From: Leifsonia sp. AG29
GTDB lineage: Bacteria; Actinomycetota; Actinomycetes; Actinomycetales; Microbacteriaceae
Length of the DNA stretch: 64,000 nucleotides
Assembly (NCBI RefSeq): GCF_009765225.1
Contig: NZ_VMSF01000001.1
Span: 3,472,001-3,536,000, forward strand
Direction of reading: 5' to 3'
Positions within the stretch are counted from its first letter, which is position 1. Each line of letters starts with the position of its first letter. Shown here piece after piece: positions 34,670 through 42,108 of this stretch. A program made the position numbers and the translations under genes. The notes under the pieces are model-generated. The model worked only from the letters and a program-made list of their open reading frames with translations. It did no database searches and was not told the origin of the DNA.

Positions 34670-35212
34670 TCAGTCGAACAGCCGGGCGACGACGGTCTCG
34701 GCCAGGGTGTCGTCGAGCGTCCAGGGCAGGAAGATCACCCGGTAGACGATCGGGGCGATGACGCCGTCGATGATGTCGTCGGCGTCGAGGCCGGCCTCCG
34801 CGTGCCGGGCGACGAACACCATCGCCTCCGCACGCCGGTCGCGGAGGCAGTCGGACTGGCGCTCGCCGGCCGCCGAGGCGCCGCCGCGGAGCAGCGCCGC
34901 GTTCACGGGGTTGCGGTAGTGGGTGACGAGCTCTCGCGCCCAGCCGGTGAGATCCGCTTGGAGCGTGCCGCTCTCGGGGAGCGGGCGATCGGGGTCGAGC
35001 CGGTAGGTCGCGATGTCGTTGATCAGTGTGGGGAGGTCGCCCCAGCGCCGGTAGATGCTCGTCGGGTTCACTCCGGCCCGCTCGGCGATCATCGGCACCG
35101 TGACGCGGTCCTGGCCCTTCTCCTCGACGAGCTCCTCGACCGCTGTCCGGACGCGGTGGATGACCGCCGCGCTGCGGCCTCCGGTGCGCCGGCTCGTGCT
35201 CGTCGATTCCAT
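34670..35212 (-). CDS. TetR-family transcriptional regulator
   Basis: A 180-residue repressor. HTH at about residues 20-65 (VEELVEEKGQDRVTVPMIAERAGVNPTSIYRRWGDLPTLIND), then an all-helical ligand domain of the TetR_C type. Divergent from an MFS efflux gene; two near-identical 22-bp palindromes in the 91-bp gap are the likely binding sites, giving control of both genes. Confidence 0.92.
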   Translation of the reverse strand: MESTSTSRRTGGRSAAVIHRVRTAVEELVEEKGQDRVTVPMIAERAGVNPTSIYRRWGDLPTLINDIATYRLDPDRPLPESGTLQADLTGWARELVTHYRNPVNAALLRGGASAAGERQSDCLRDRRAEAMVFVARHAEAGLDADDIIDGVIAPIVYRVIFLPWTLDDTLAETVVARLFD

Positions 35213-35222
35213 GGGAACAGCT

Positions 35223-35244
35223 TAAAGCAAAAGTTGTTGCGTTA
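35223..35244. promoter_or_regulatory. TetR operator 1
   Basis: TAAAGCAA, six bases, TTGCGTTA: inverted repeat with 7 of 8 positions paired. It lies 10 bp from the TetR start and overlaps the presumed -35 (TTGCGT, 35237-35242) of the MFS promoter. Confidence 0.8.
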
Positions 35245-35260
35245 AGCGAGTCGAACGCTC

Positions 35261-35266
35261 TATAGT
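35261..35266 (+). promoter_or_regulatory. -10 element of MFS promoter
   Basis: TATAGT, five of six matches to TATAAT, 18 bp after TTGCGT. Framed by the two TetR operators. Confidence 0.5.
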
Positions 35267-35271
35267 GCCTC

Positions 35272-35293
35272 TAAAGCAACAATATTTGCTTTA
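35272..35293. promoter_or_regulatory. TetR operator 2
   Basis: TAAAGCAA, six bases, TTGCTTTA: perfect 8-bp arms with the same spacing as operator 1. It covers the expected transcription start and ends at the AAGGAG ribosome site of the MFS gene. Confidence 0.85.
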
Positions 35294-35303
35294 AGGAGCC
35301 AGA

Positions 35304-36629
35304 ATGACCAGTGCCGAGCCCACCTGCCCCACCGTCGCGATCGCTCCCGTGCAGCGCACCTTATCCCGCGGTGTCGTCTCACGGCCCCACAAGCTCAGCC
35401 GACTGCGGCTGCGCCCCGCCGCAGCGTTCGCGGGGACAGCCCTCGCCTTCGTCGCGGTCGCGCTCGCCGTCGGCGCGCCGAGCCCGCTCTTCGTCCTGTA
35501 TCAGCAGGAGTGGGGCTTCCCGTCGTGGCTGCTCACCGTGGCGTTCGCCATCTACGCGGTGACGCTGCTCGTGACGCTCCTGATCGCCGGGTCGCTCTCC
35601 GACCACATCGGCCGGCGCCCCGTGCTCGCCGGAGCACTCGCTCTCCAGGTGGTCGCCATGCTGATGTTCCTGGCGGCGACGGACATCGGCTGGATCATCG
35701 CCGCCCGCTCGGTGCAGGGCGTGGCCACGGGCGCGGCGATGAGCACCTTCACCGCGTCGCTCGTCGAGCTCGCGCCGGAGCGCCGGAAGAAGCTCGGCGC
35801 GACCATCGGAAGCACGGCTCCGGTCGGCGGCCTCGCCCTGGGCGCGCTCTTCGCCGGGCTGTCCGTGCAGTTCACAGCCCAGCCCACGCTGATCGTGTTC
35901 GCCACCCTGGCGCTGCTGTTCGCTGCCGGGCTGCTCGTCGTCCTCGCCTCCCCGGAGACGGTCGCCCGGCGGGCCGGCGCGGTCCGGTCGCTCGTCCCAC
36001 GACTGCGGATCCCGGTGGAGGCGCGCCGCGAGTTCGGCTCGGCTGTTCCGCTGTTCATCGCGACCTGGATGCTCGCGGGGCTCTTCATCGGTCTGTCGCC
36101 GTCCATCCTCCACGGCGTCTTCCGCCTCGACAGCGGCCTCCTCAACGGGGCGATCGTCGCGGCCCCGCCGGCGGTCGGGGCGGTCGCGGGTCTGCTGCTC
36201 ACCCGCGCCCCCGCCCGGACCACGACGGTCTGGGGCATGGTGGCCGTGATCAGCGGGGTCGCCATCGCGGGCGCCGGGATCGCCGGTGCGCTCCTCCCGC
36301 TGCTCTTCATCGGCGCGGTCGTGGCCGGTGCCGGCTTCGGTGCGGGCTTCTCGGCCATGCTGCGGATCCTCGCGCCGCTCGCGCCCAACGATCAGCGCGC
36401 GGAGCTGTTCGCCGGGATCTTCCTCGTGAGCTACCTGGCCTACGGCGTCCCGGCCCTCGTCGCGGGTGAGCTGATCGCGGTGGTGGGGCTCCTGCCGACG
36501 GCCCTCGGATACACGGTGGCCATCGCCGTAGCATCGGCGGTCGCGCTGACCGTGCAGGCGCGACTCCTCGCCCGGACGCGCCGGACGACCGCGGCGTCCT
36601 GGGCGGGGAGCGTCACGCCACGTCGATGA
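35304..36629 (+). CDS. MFS transporter, probable drug efflux
   Basis: A 441-residue protein with twelve hydrophobic helices. The loop 2-3 motif GSLSDHIGRRPVLAGA is the MFS signature, and AARSVQGVATGAAMSTFTASLVEL carries the R-x-x-Q-G motif of helix 4 in efflux pumps. ATG 35304 has AAGGAG 7 nt upstream. Divergent TetR regulator and twin operators fit an inducible exporter; substrate unknown. Confidence 0.9.
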   Translation: MTSAEPTCPTVAIAPVQRTLSRGVVSRPHKLSRLRLRPAAAFAGTALAFVAVALAVGAPSPLFVLYQQEWGFPSWLLTVAFAIYAVTLLVTLLIAGSLSDHIGRRPVLAGALALQVVAMLMFLAATDIGWIIAARSVQGVATGAAMSTFTASLVELAPERRKKLGATIGSTAPVGGLALGALFAGLSVQFTAQPTLIVFATLALLFAAGLLVVLASPETVARRAGAVRSLVPRLRIPVEARREFGSAVPLFIATWMLAGLFIGLSPSILHGVFRLDSGLLNGAIVAAPPAVGAVAGLLLTRAPARTTTVWGMVAVISGVAIAGAGIAGALLPLLFIGAVVAGAGFGAGFSAMLRILAPLAPNDQRAELFAGIFLVSYLAYGVPALVAGELIAVVGLLPTALGYTVAIAVASAVALTVQARLLARTRRTTAASWAGSVTPRR

Positions 36630-37632
36630 GCACCTTGCCCACGATGCCGCCCTCGACGGCATCGTGGGCTGCCGCGGTCTCCGCAAGCGGGTAGCGCGTG
36701 ATCGGGAGGCCGTGCTCGCGCCCCACGGGCAGCGCCCCGTCGGCGAGAGCGTGCGACACCGCGCGGACGGCCGCCGCCTTGGCTCTCTCGTCGACCGTGT
36801 AGGTCAGCAGGAACTGCCAGCGGATGTTCTTGGCCATGCTCGGCCGCACCGGGATGCTCACCTCGGTCTTGCCGGGGGAGTCGGCGTAGCTGGCGACGGT
36901 CGCGTTGGTGCCGACGACCTTGACGTCGAGCTCCGCGTTGGCGATGACGTTCACCTCGACGACGATGTCCACGCCGCGAGGAGCCAGCGCTCCGATGGCG
37001 CGCGCAGTGTCGGACTCCGTGTAATCGACGACGTGGTGCGCTCCCGCTGCGCGGGCCAGCTCGCCCTTCTCGGGGCTGCTGACCGTGGCGATCACGGTTG
37101 CGCCCGCCCAGACCGCGAGCTGGATCGCGGCGTGACCGACCGCTCCCGCGCCTCCCGCGACGAGCACCGTCCGGCCCTCGAGGGTGCCGGGCGCCAGCTG
37201 CTCCGGCGCGAACTCGTACGCCGTGAGCGCGCGGTGCGCGGTCAGCGCGGGGATGCCGAGCGAGGCGCCGGCGTCGAAGCCCACGTCGTCGGGCAGCGCG
37301 ACCACGAGGCGCTCCGGCAGGACGACCAGCTCCTGCGCGGTGCCGTCGCGTCGCTGGTACGCGGCGTCCCACACCCACACGCGGTCGCCGGGACGGAAGG
37401 CCGTGACGCCGCCGCCGACCTCGTCGACGACGCCCGCGCCGTCCTGGTTCGGCACCTGCGGCCGCGGGAGCTCCGCATCGCCGCTTCCGCGTCGCGACTT
37501 CCAGTCGGTCGGGTTGACGCCGGACACGTGGATGCGGACGCGGACCTCGCCGGCTCCGGGGCGGGGCTCCTCCCGGTCGCCGAGGACGAGGACGTCGGAG
37601 TCGCCGGTGCGCGTGTAGGTGACAGCCTTCAT
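36613..37632 (-). CDS. Zinc-less quinone oxidoreductase (MDR superfamily)
   Basis: A 339-residue NADPH:quinone reductase-like protein. GroES-like domain (MKAVTYTRTGDSDVLVLGD...VRIHVSGVNPTDWKSRRG) followed by a Rossmann domain with VLVAGGAGAVGHAAIQLA. The catalytic zinc ligands of alcohol dehydrogenases are absent. I use ATG 37632 by homology; an in-frame TTG at 37644 lies closer to GGAGG. Converges with the MFS gene, overlapping it by 17 nt. Confidence 0.9.
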   Translation of the reverse strand: MKAVTYTRTGDSDVLVLGDREEPRPGAGEVRVRIHVSGVNPTDWKSRRGSGDAELPRPQVPNQDGAGVVDEVGGGVTAFRPGDRVWVWDAAYQRRDGTAQELVVLPERLVVALPDDVGFDAGASLGIPALTAHRALTAYEFAPEQLAPGTLEGRTVLVAGGAGAVGHAAIQLAVWAGATVIATVSSPEKGELARAAGAHHVVDYTESDTARAIGALAPRGVDIVVEVNVIANAELDVKVVGTNATVASYADSPGKTEVSIPVRPSMAKNIRWQFLLTYTVDERAKAAAVRAVSHALADGALPVGREHGLPITRYPLAETAAAHDAVEGGIVGKVLIDVA

Positions 37633-37677
37633 GGGTCTCAGCAAACCACCTCCACCCGGGCCGTGCCAGCGCGAGGC

Positions 37678-38883
37678 TCAGCCGGCCGAGCAGGCCCCGG
37701 AGCTGATCGGCGCCGAGCTCACCGCCGACAGGACGGGCCGGAGCTCGGAGAGGGTGAGCGCGTACCCCGTGTCCGGGTCGATCGTCGACCGGGCGAAGAC
37801 GACCCCCACGACCTCTCCGGCGCTGTCGAGCAGCGGGCCGCCGGAATTGCCGGGCCGTACCGATCCGCGGAGCGAGTAGATGTCGCGCTCGACGGTGCCG
37901 CTCTGGTAGATGTCGGTGCCGCGGGCGAGCAGGCGGTCGCGGACGCGCTGCGGGCTGATCGTGAACGGTCCATTGCCCGGGTAGCCGGCCGCGTACGTGG
38001 CCGTTCCGGCGGTCACGTCCGGGCCGATGTCGAGCGGAGCGGCCGTCAGGTCGGTGACGTCGAGCACCGCGAGGTCGCGCTCCGGGTCGAAGGCGACGAG
38101 GGTCGCCCGGTCGAGCTGCCCGTCGTCGGCCTGGCGCACGACGATCGAGGAGGCGCCCGCGACGACGTGCGCGTTGGTCACGACGCGGCCGCGCTGGACC
38201 ACCCAGCCGCTGCCCTCCGAGTCGACTCCGCACGCGGGCTTCGACGCGAGGATGGTGACCACCGAGTCCTGCGAGTTCGAGACGGCCGCCGGCACCGACG
38301 AGTCCGGAGCCGGGATGCCCTTGATCGACTCGCCGCCCTCGAACACCTTGGGCAGTCCCGCGCCGGCGAGCGCGTCGTCCACGGCCCCCAGCACGGTCGC
38401 CGCGGGAACCGGCGCCATGCTGTCGATCGTGGCGACGACCCGCGACGAGCTCGCCGCCTGGACGACGGTGGCAAGACTCGTCGCCATGGCGAAGCCGGCG
38501 ATCAGCCAGACGGCGATCGCCCAGGTGAGCAGCCCGAGGACGGCGCCGATGAGGGAGTCGAGCCAGCGGATCGGCCCGTGGCGGAGGACCTTGCCGACCA
38601 GCGACGCGGCCGCCCCGGCGAGGGCGTAGACCACGGCCGAGCACACGAGGATGACGACGGCGGCCACGACCGAGCGCTGGGTCACACCGCTCCACCCGGA
38701 CGCGGCGAGCCAGCCCACGACGATCGGGGCGAGCGTGAGGCCGAGCCACAGGCCGAGGCCCAGGCCGACGAGCGACCCCGCCGCCTTGATCGCGCCGTTG
38801 CTCCAGCCGGCCGCGATCGCGAGGACGGCGAGCACGAGCAGCACGACGTCCACCACGATCTCCACGGCGCCACCCTGCCCCAT
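37678..38883 (-). CDS. MarP-like membrane serine protease (CvpA-trypsin)
   Basis: A 401-residue protein: four N-terminal helices (about 8-140, CvpA-like) then a chymotrypsin-fold protease with catalytic His239 (TNAHVV), Asp270 (ERDLAV) and Ser347 (GNSGGP). Cys218 and Cys398 bracket the protease domain as in Mycobacterium MarP, where the equivalent disulfide is redox sensitive. MarP acts outside the membrane in acid and oxidative stress tolerance; the same role is inferred. A GTG at 38865 with a better ribosome site may be the true start. Confidence 0.9.
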   Translation of the reverse strand: MGQGGAVEIVVDVVLLVLAVLAIAAGWSNGAIKAAGSLVGLGLGLWLGLTLAPIVVGWLAASGWSGVTQRSVVAAVVILVCSAVVYALAGAAASLVGKVLRHGPIRWLDSLIGAVLGLLTWAIAVWLIAGFAMATSLATVVQAASSSRVVATIDSMAPVPAATVLGAVDDALAGAGLPKVFEGGESIKGIPAPDSSVPAAVSNSQDSVVTILASKPACGVDSEGSGWVVQRGRVVTNAHVVAGASSIVVRQADDGQLDRATLVAFDPERDLAVLDVTDLTAAPLDIGPDVTAGTATYAAGYPGNGPFTISPQRVRDRLLARGTDIYQSGTVERDIYSLRGSVRPGNSGGPLLDSAGEVVGVVFARSTIDPDTGYALTLSELRPVLSAVSSAPISSGACSAG

Positions 38884-38983
38884 CAGGCTGGATGACCGCT
38901 CAACCCCGCGTGTGCAGAGCCCGGTGGTCGCCTGAGTCTCGCCGCAGACGGCCGGGCCGCCCGGCCGAGCAGCGGGAGAGCCG

Positions 38984-39013
38984 GAGGACGGCCGGTCAGA
39001 GCCGGCCGTCCTC
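38984..39013 (-). terminator. Stem-loop at end of small ORF
   Basis: GAGGACGGCCGG (38984-38995) pairs perfectly with 39002-39013 around a six-base loop containing the stop codon of the small ORF at 38996. Likely a terminator for minus-strand transcripts. Confidence 0.55.
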
Positions 39014-39136
39014 CTCGTCGCTGTCGTCCACCGAATCCGGCGCCGGCTGGGGCGCCGGGACGATGTCGGGGTCCATCTGCCACTCCGGCACGGAGTCCGG
39101 GGTGCTGCTCGTCTGGGTGCTCGACTGTGAGGCCAT
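38996..39136 (-). CDS. Small acidic protein, 46 residues
   Basis: ATG 39136 opens 46 codons rich in Ser/Thr at the N terminus and Asp/Glu/Pro later (PEWQMDPDIVPAPQPAPDS, then DDSDEEDGRL). Predicted disordered and strongly acidic. No clear ribosome site; support comes from its fit in the gap between CopC and MarP genes and the stem-loop exactly at its stop. Function unknown. Confidence 0.4.
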   Translation of the reverse strand: MASQSSTQTSSTPDSVPEWQMDPDIVPAPQPAPDSVDDSDEEDGRL

Positions 39137-39145
39137 GCGCTGAAG

Positions 39146-39883
39146 CTACGCCGTGCCTCCCGGCCCGCCTAGCCCCTTTTCCTCGTCGGGGCGATCGCGT
39201 ACCGGCCCCGCGGCCGATGCTGCGGGCTTGCGGCGAGCCGTCACGATGACGATGACCACCCCCACCAGGGCGAGCAGCACGATCGCGACGGCGATCCCGA
39301 TGACGATTCCGAGGTCGTTCGACGCCGGCGCCCGGATGGGCTGCGCAGTGGAGGCGGATTCTCCCGCGCCGGACGTCGTCGCGGCGGAGGGCGCGGGGGT
39401 CGCGGCCCCACCGGGCGACGCGCCCGTTGCCGGGCTGCGCGCCCCGCACGGCGCGGCGTCGCTCCCGGACGCGGCAGGCGTGCCCGCCGGCGGCTCGTAG
39501 TGGAAGGGGATGGTGCTGGAGACGGTGTGGCCATCGGCCGAGACGACCTGGTAGGTGATCGTGTAGTCGCCCGCGCCTCCGAGCGCCACCGGCGCGGTGA
39601 CGTCGGTGTCGGCGACCGTCGCGCACCCGGTCTCGAAGTGCTTCGCACTCTGGCCCGGACCCGTGACGGTGACGAGCGTTCCCGAGCCGTTCCCCGAGAG
39701 GTCGAGCACCCGGTCGTTGAAACTGAGCGCGACGCGATCGAGCGGCTGCGTGACGGTCGAGCCGGCGGCGGGCGTGCTGCCGACCAGGTAATCGTGGGCC
39801 GAGGCAGCGCTCAGCGGGACCAGCGCGAGCGTCAGCGCCCCGAGGGCGGCCGCGGCGGCGGTGAGTGCGGCGCGGAGCCTCAT
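39146..39883 (-). CDS. CopC-domain copper-binding protein, membrane anchored
   Basis: A 245-residue protein from ATG 39883. Signal peptide cleaved after ASA leaves His30 as mature N terminus, the Cu(II) ligand position of CopC; GSTPAAGSTVTQPLDRVALSFNDRV and SADGHTVSS are CopC family segments. A Ser/Ala/Pro linker leads to a C-terminal TM helix (GIVIGIAVAIVLLALVGVVIVIV) and charged tail. No CopD domain is fused. ATG overlaps the YcnI-like stop by 4 nt. Role inferred: extracytoplasmic copper binding or delivery. Confidence 0.9.
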   Translation of the reverse strand: MRLRAALTAAAAALGALTLALVPLSAASAHDYLVGSTPAAGSTVTQPLDRVALSFNDRVLDLSGNGSGTLVTVTGPGQSAKHFETGCATVADTDVTAPVALGGAGDYTITYQVVSADGHTVSSTIPFHYEPPAGTPAASGSDAAPCGARSPATGASPGGAATPAPSAATTSGAGESASTAQPIRAPASNDLGIVIGIAVAIVLLALVGVVIVIVTARRKPAASAAGPVRDRPDEEKGLGGPGGTA

Positions 39884-40623
39884 CGGTCTCCTCCCTCGGC
39901 CGTGCCGACCCGTCCGCGTCTGGTCAGTGCGAGGACCGCGACGACCAGGGCGATCGCCCCGAGCGCGAGGCCGGCGATCCCCAGCCCGATCGACACGGCT
40001 GTCGACATCCCGCCGGCCGTCGTCGAGGCGGGGAGAGGAGCCGGCGTGGCGGTGGCCACGAGCGGATCGCCCTTCTCGGCGGGCTTCGCGTCCTGCACGA
40101 AGAGCGTCGGGGCGGGGTGCTCCGGCTCGGCGCCGCTCGCCGGGGTCGGGTCGGTCCAGTCCACCACGGTGCCGTCGGAGTAGTACTGGTGCGTCGGGAG
40201 GGCGATCCTGCCCGTCTCGGGCACGGCACCCGCCGAGACGGTGAACTTCTGGAACTGCCCGGGCGCCACCTGGACACCGCTCTGCGCCGTCCACGTGACC
40301 CGGATCGGGGCCTTCGTGATGGTTCCGTCGTCGGTCTTCACGGGTGTGGGGAGCGGCTCGGTGTCGACGGTCGTCGTCCATCCCGGGATCGGGAGGTAGC
40401 TCACCGACGTGAACGGCTTGTCGGTCGGGAGGTCGACCACGAGCTTCACCGTGCCGGCCGTGGCCGACTCGGTGGGGACGTCGAACGTCAGGTCGACGTA
40501 GCTGCCGGGCTGCGCCTGGTCGGGCGCCACCTCCACGTGGGCGCTCGCAGCGAGGGGGGCGGCCAGCACGACCAGTGCCGCCGCGGTCGCCGCGACGGAG
40601 GCGGCGAGGGTTGTCTTCTTCAT
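39880..40623 (-). CDS. ycnI: YcnI family (DUF1775) copper-binding protein
   Basis: A 247-residue exported protein. Signal peptide ends at SASA with mature His29-Val-Glu, and PGWTTTVD supplies the conserved Trp; YcnI from Bacillus binds Cu(II) through the N-terminal His brace and this Trp region. A C-terminal TM helix (GLGIAGLALGAIALVVAVLALT) anchors it. Middle gene of a three-gene copper-type operon (membrane protein, YcnI, CopC). Confidence 0.92.
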   Translation of the reverse strand: MKKTTLAASVAATAAALVVLAAPLAASAHVEVAPDQAQPGSYVDLTFDVPTESATAGTVKLVVDLPTDKPFTSVSYLPIPGWTTTVDTEPLPTPVKTDDGTITKAPIRVTWTAQSGVQVAPGQFQKFTVSAGAVPETGRIALPTHQYYSDGTVVDWTDPTPASGAEPEHPAPTLFVQDAKPAEKGDPLVATATPAPLPASTTAGGMSTAVSIGLGIAGLALGAIALVVAVLALTRRGRVGTAEGGDR

Positions 40624-40696
40624 GGGGTCCTTGTCGGTCTCGACGGCGTGAACGCGTGCGCGCGCAGCGGACCGTCTCCGGAGGAGGCTCGGACCG

Positions 40697-41317
40697 TCAG
40701 AGCGCGCCGAGGGCCGCCGGCGGACCGCGGTGACGCAGCCGCGCCAGGGGGAGGCCGAGATCGTGCAGGAGGCCGGCCTCGGCTGCGGCGACCGGCGCGA
40801 TCACGGGCCGGAGGGCGACGGGAGCTGCGTGCAGCCGCTCGGCGAAGCGGGCCACGCGGACGCGCGCGGTCTCGAACAGGCCCCAGAACGCCCGCTCGCC
40901 GAAGCGCAGCGCGACGACCGTGATGAGGACGGCACCGGCGTGGGCCAGCCACATGGAGGGGCTCAGTTCGCTGTGCCCCGTCATGGAGCCGGAGTGAGCC
41001 ACGACGGTCAGCGGGCCGCCGGCCATCCCGGGCATGCCGTGGGCGGGCGCGCTGAACCGGACGGCGGAGGGGCTGCCCAGGCTGAACAGGGCGTGGAACA
41101 GGAACTGGCTGATCGCGACCGCGACCGTGAGCCTCCACAGCGACAGCCGCCGGGAGGTGAGCGCGATGGAGGCGAGGGTCGCGAAGGCGAGGCTCAGCAC
41201 GACCGGAACGAGGCCCGGCGCGCTGCCGCCGCCTGCGACGTGGAACAGGGCGGCGACGAAGATGGCCGCGCCGGAGGCGAGCATGCCGCGCGTGACGCGC
41301 GCCCGCCTCGTTCCCAT
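40697..41317 (-). CDS. Membrane protein of copper operon, Met/His-rich loop
   Basis: A 206-residue protein with about four helices; ATG 41317 follows GGAGGCCACC. The loop between helices 3 and 4 (APAHGMPGMAGGP and HSGSMTGHSE) is rich in His and Met, suited to binding copper. Found in front of ycnI-copC where Bacillus has CopCD-type YcnJ, so it may be the transport partner, but no CopD motif is visible. Function inferred from context. Confidence 0.75.
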   Translation of the reverse strand: MGTRRARVTRGMLASGAAIFVAALFHVAGGGSAPGLVPVVLSLAFATLASIALTSRRLSLWRLTVAVAISQFLFHALFSLGSPSAVRFSAPAHGMPGMAGGPLTVVAHSGSMTGHSELSPSMWLAHAGAVLITVVALRFGERAFWGLFETARVRVARFAERLHAAPVALRPVIAPVAAAEAGLLHDLGLPLARLRHRGPPAALGAL

Positions 41318-41447
41318 GGTGGCCTCCGGTTCCGACCTCTCTTCGGAGCCAGTCTACGGACCGGATGGCCTCGAACTGGGGTCGGCGGCCGCGCCGGAGG
41401 GCCCTGCCGCCCCCACTATCCTGTGCTTCTGAGGGATCGGAGTGGTC

Positions 41448-42107
41448 GTGGCGGACGGACGCTGGAGGCGGCGCGTGCTCGTCGTGGAGGACCACGCCCT
41501 CATGCGCTCGCTCGTGGCCGACGCCTTCGGCGCGCGCGGGTTCGAGGTCTGGACCGCCTCCTCGAGCGTCGACGCGACCGCCCTCGCCGGGACGGCCGAC
41601 CCCGACCTCCTCGTGACCGACATCGACCTGGGCGCCCGGCCGAACGGCGTCGAGCTGGCGACCATCCTCCGTGCCCGCGCGCCGCACCTGGCGGTCCTCT
41701 TCCTCACGAACCTGTCGCGCGAGGCCGCTGCGGCGCAGGCCGCCGCGACGGTGGCCGGCGCCTCCTTCGTCAACAAGGGCGGCATCGCGTCGGTGGAGGA
41801 GCTCGTCGACGCCGCCGAGGCCGTGCTCGCCGACCGCCCGGTCGTCCACGCGGTCGCCCGGGACGAGCGCGGCGCCGCCTTGCTGCGGCTGAGCGCCTCC
41901 CAGCTGGAGACGACGCGGCTCCTGGCTGCCGGTCTCACCAACGCCGAGATCGCCCGCCGGCGCGGCGTCTCCGTCCGGGCGGTCGAGAAGAGCGTCGAGC
42001 GCGTCTTCACCGCGCTCGGGGTCGCCGGATCGGGCACGACCACCCCGCGGGTGGCTGCCGCGACGCTCTACACCGCCACGTACGGCGACCCGGGCACGGG
42101 GCTGTGA
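41448..42107 (+). CDS. NarL/LuxR-type response regulator
   Basis: A 219-residue protein with receiver domain (Glu14-Asp15, phospho-acceptor Asp58 in LLVTDIDLG, Lys in FVNKGG) and a C-terminal LuxR-type HTH that is somewhat divergent (LSASQLETTRLLAAGLTNAEIARRRGVSVRAVEKSVERVF). I chose GTG 41448, which has GGAG 5 nt upstream; GTG 41442 is also possible. Followed one base later by a sensor kinase gene. Confidence 0.88.
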   Translation: MADGRWRRRVLVVEDHALMRSLVADAFGARGFEVWTASSSVDATALAGTADPDLLVTDIDLGARPNGVELATILRARAPHLAVLFLTNLSREAAAAQAAATVAGASFVNKGGIASVEELVDAAEAVLADRPVVHAVARDERGAALLRLSASQLETTRLLAAGLTNAEIARRRGVSVRAVEKSVERVFTALGVAGSGTTTPRVAAATLYTATYGDPGTGL

Positions 42108-42108
42108 G

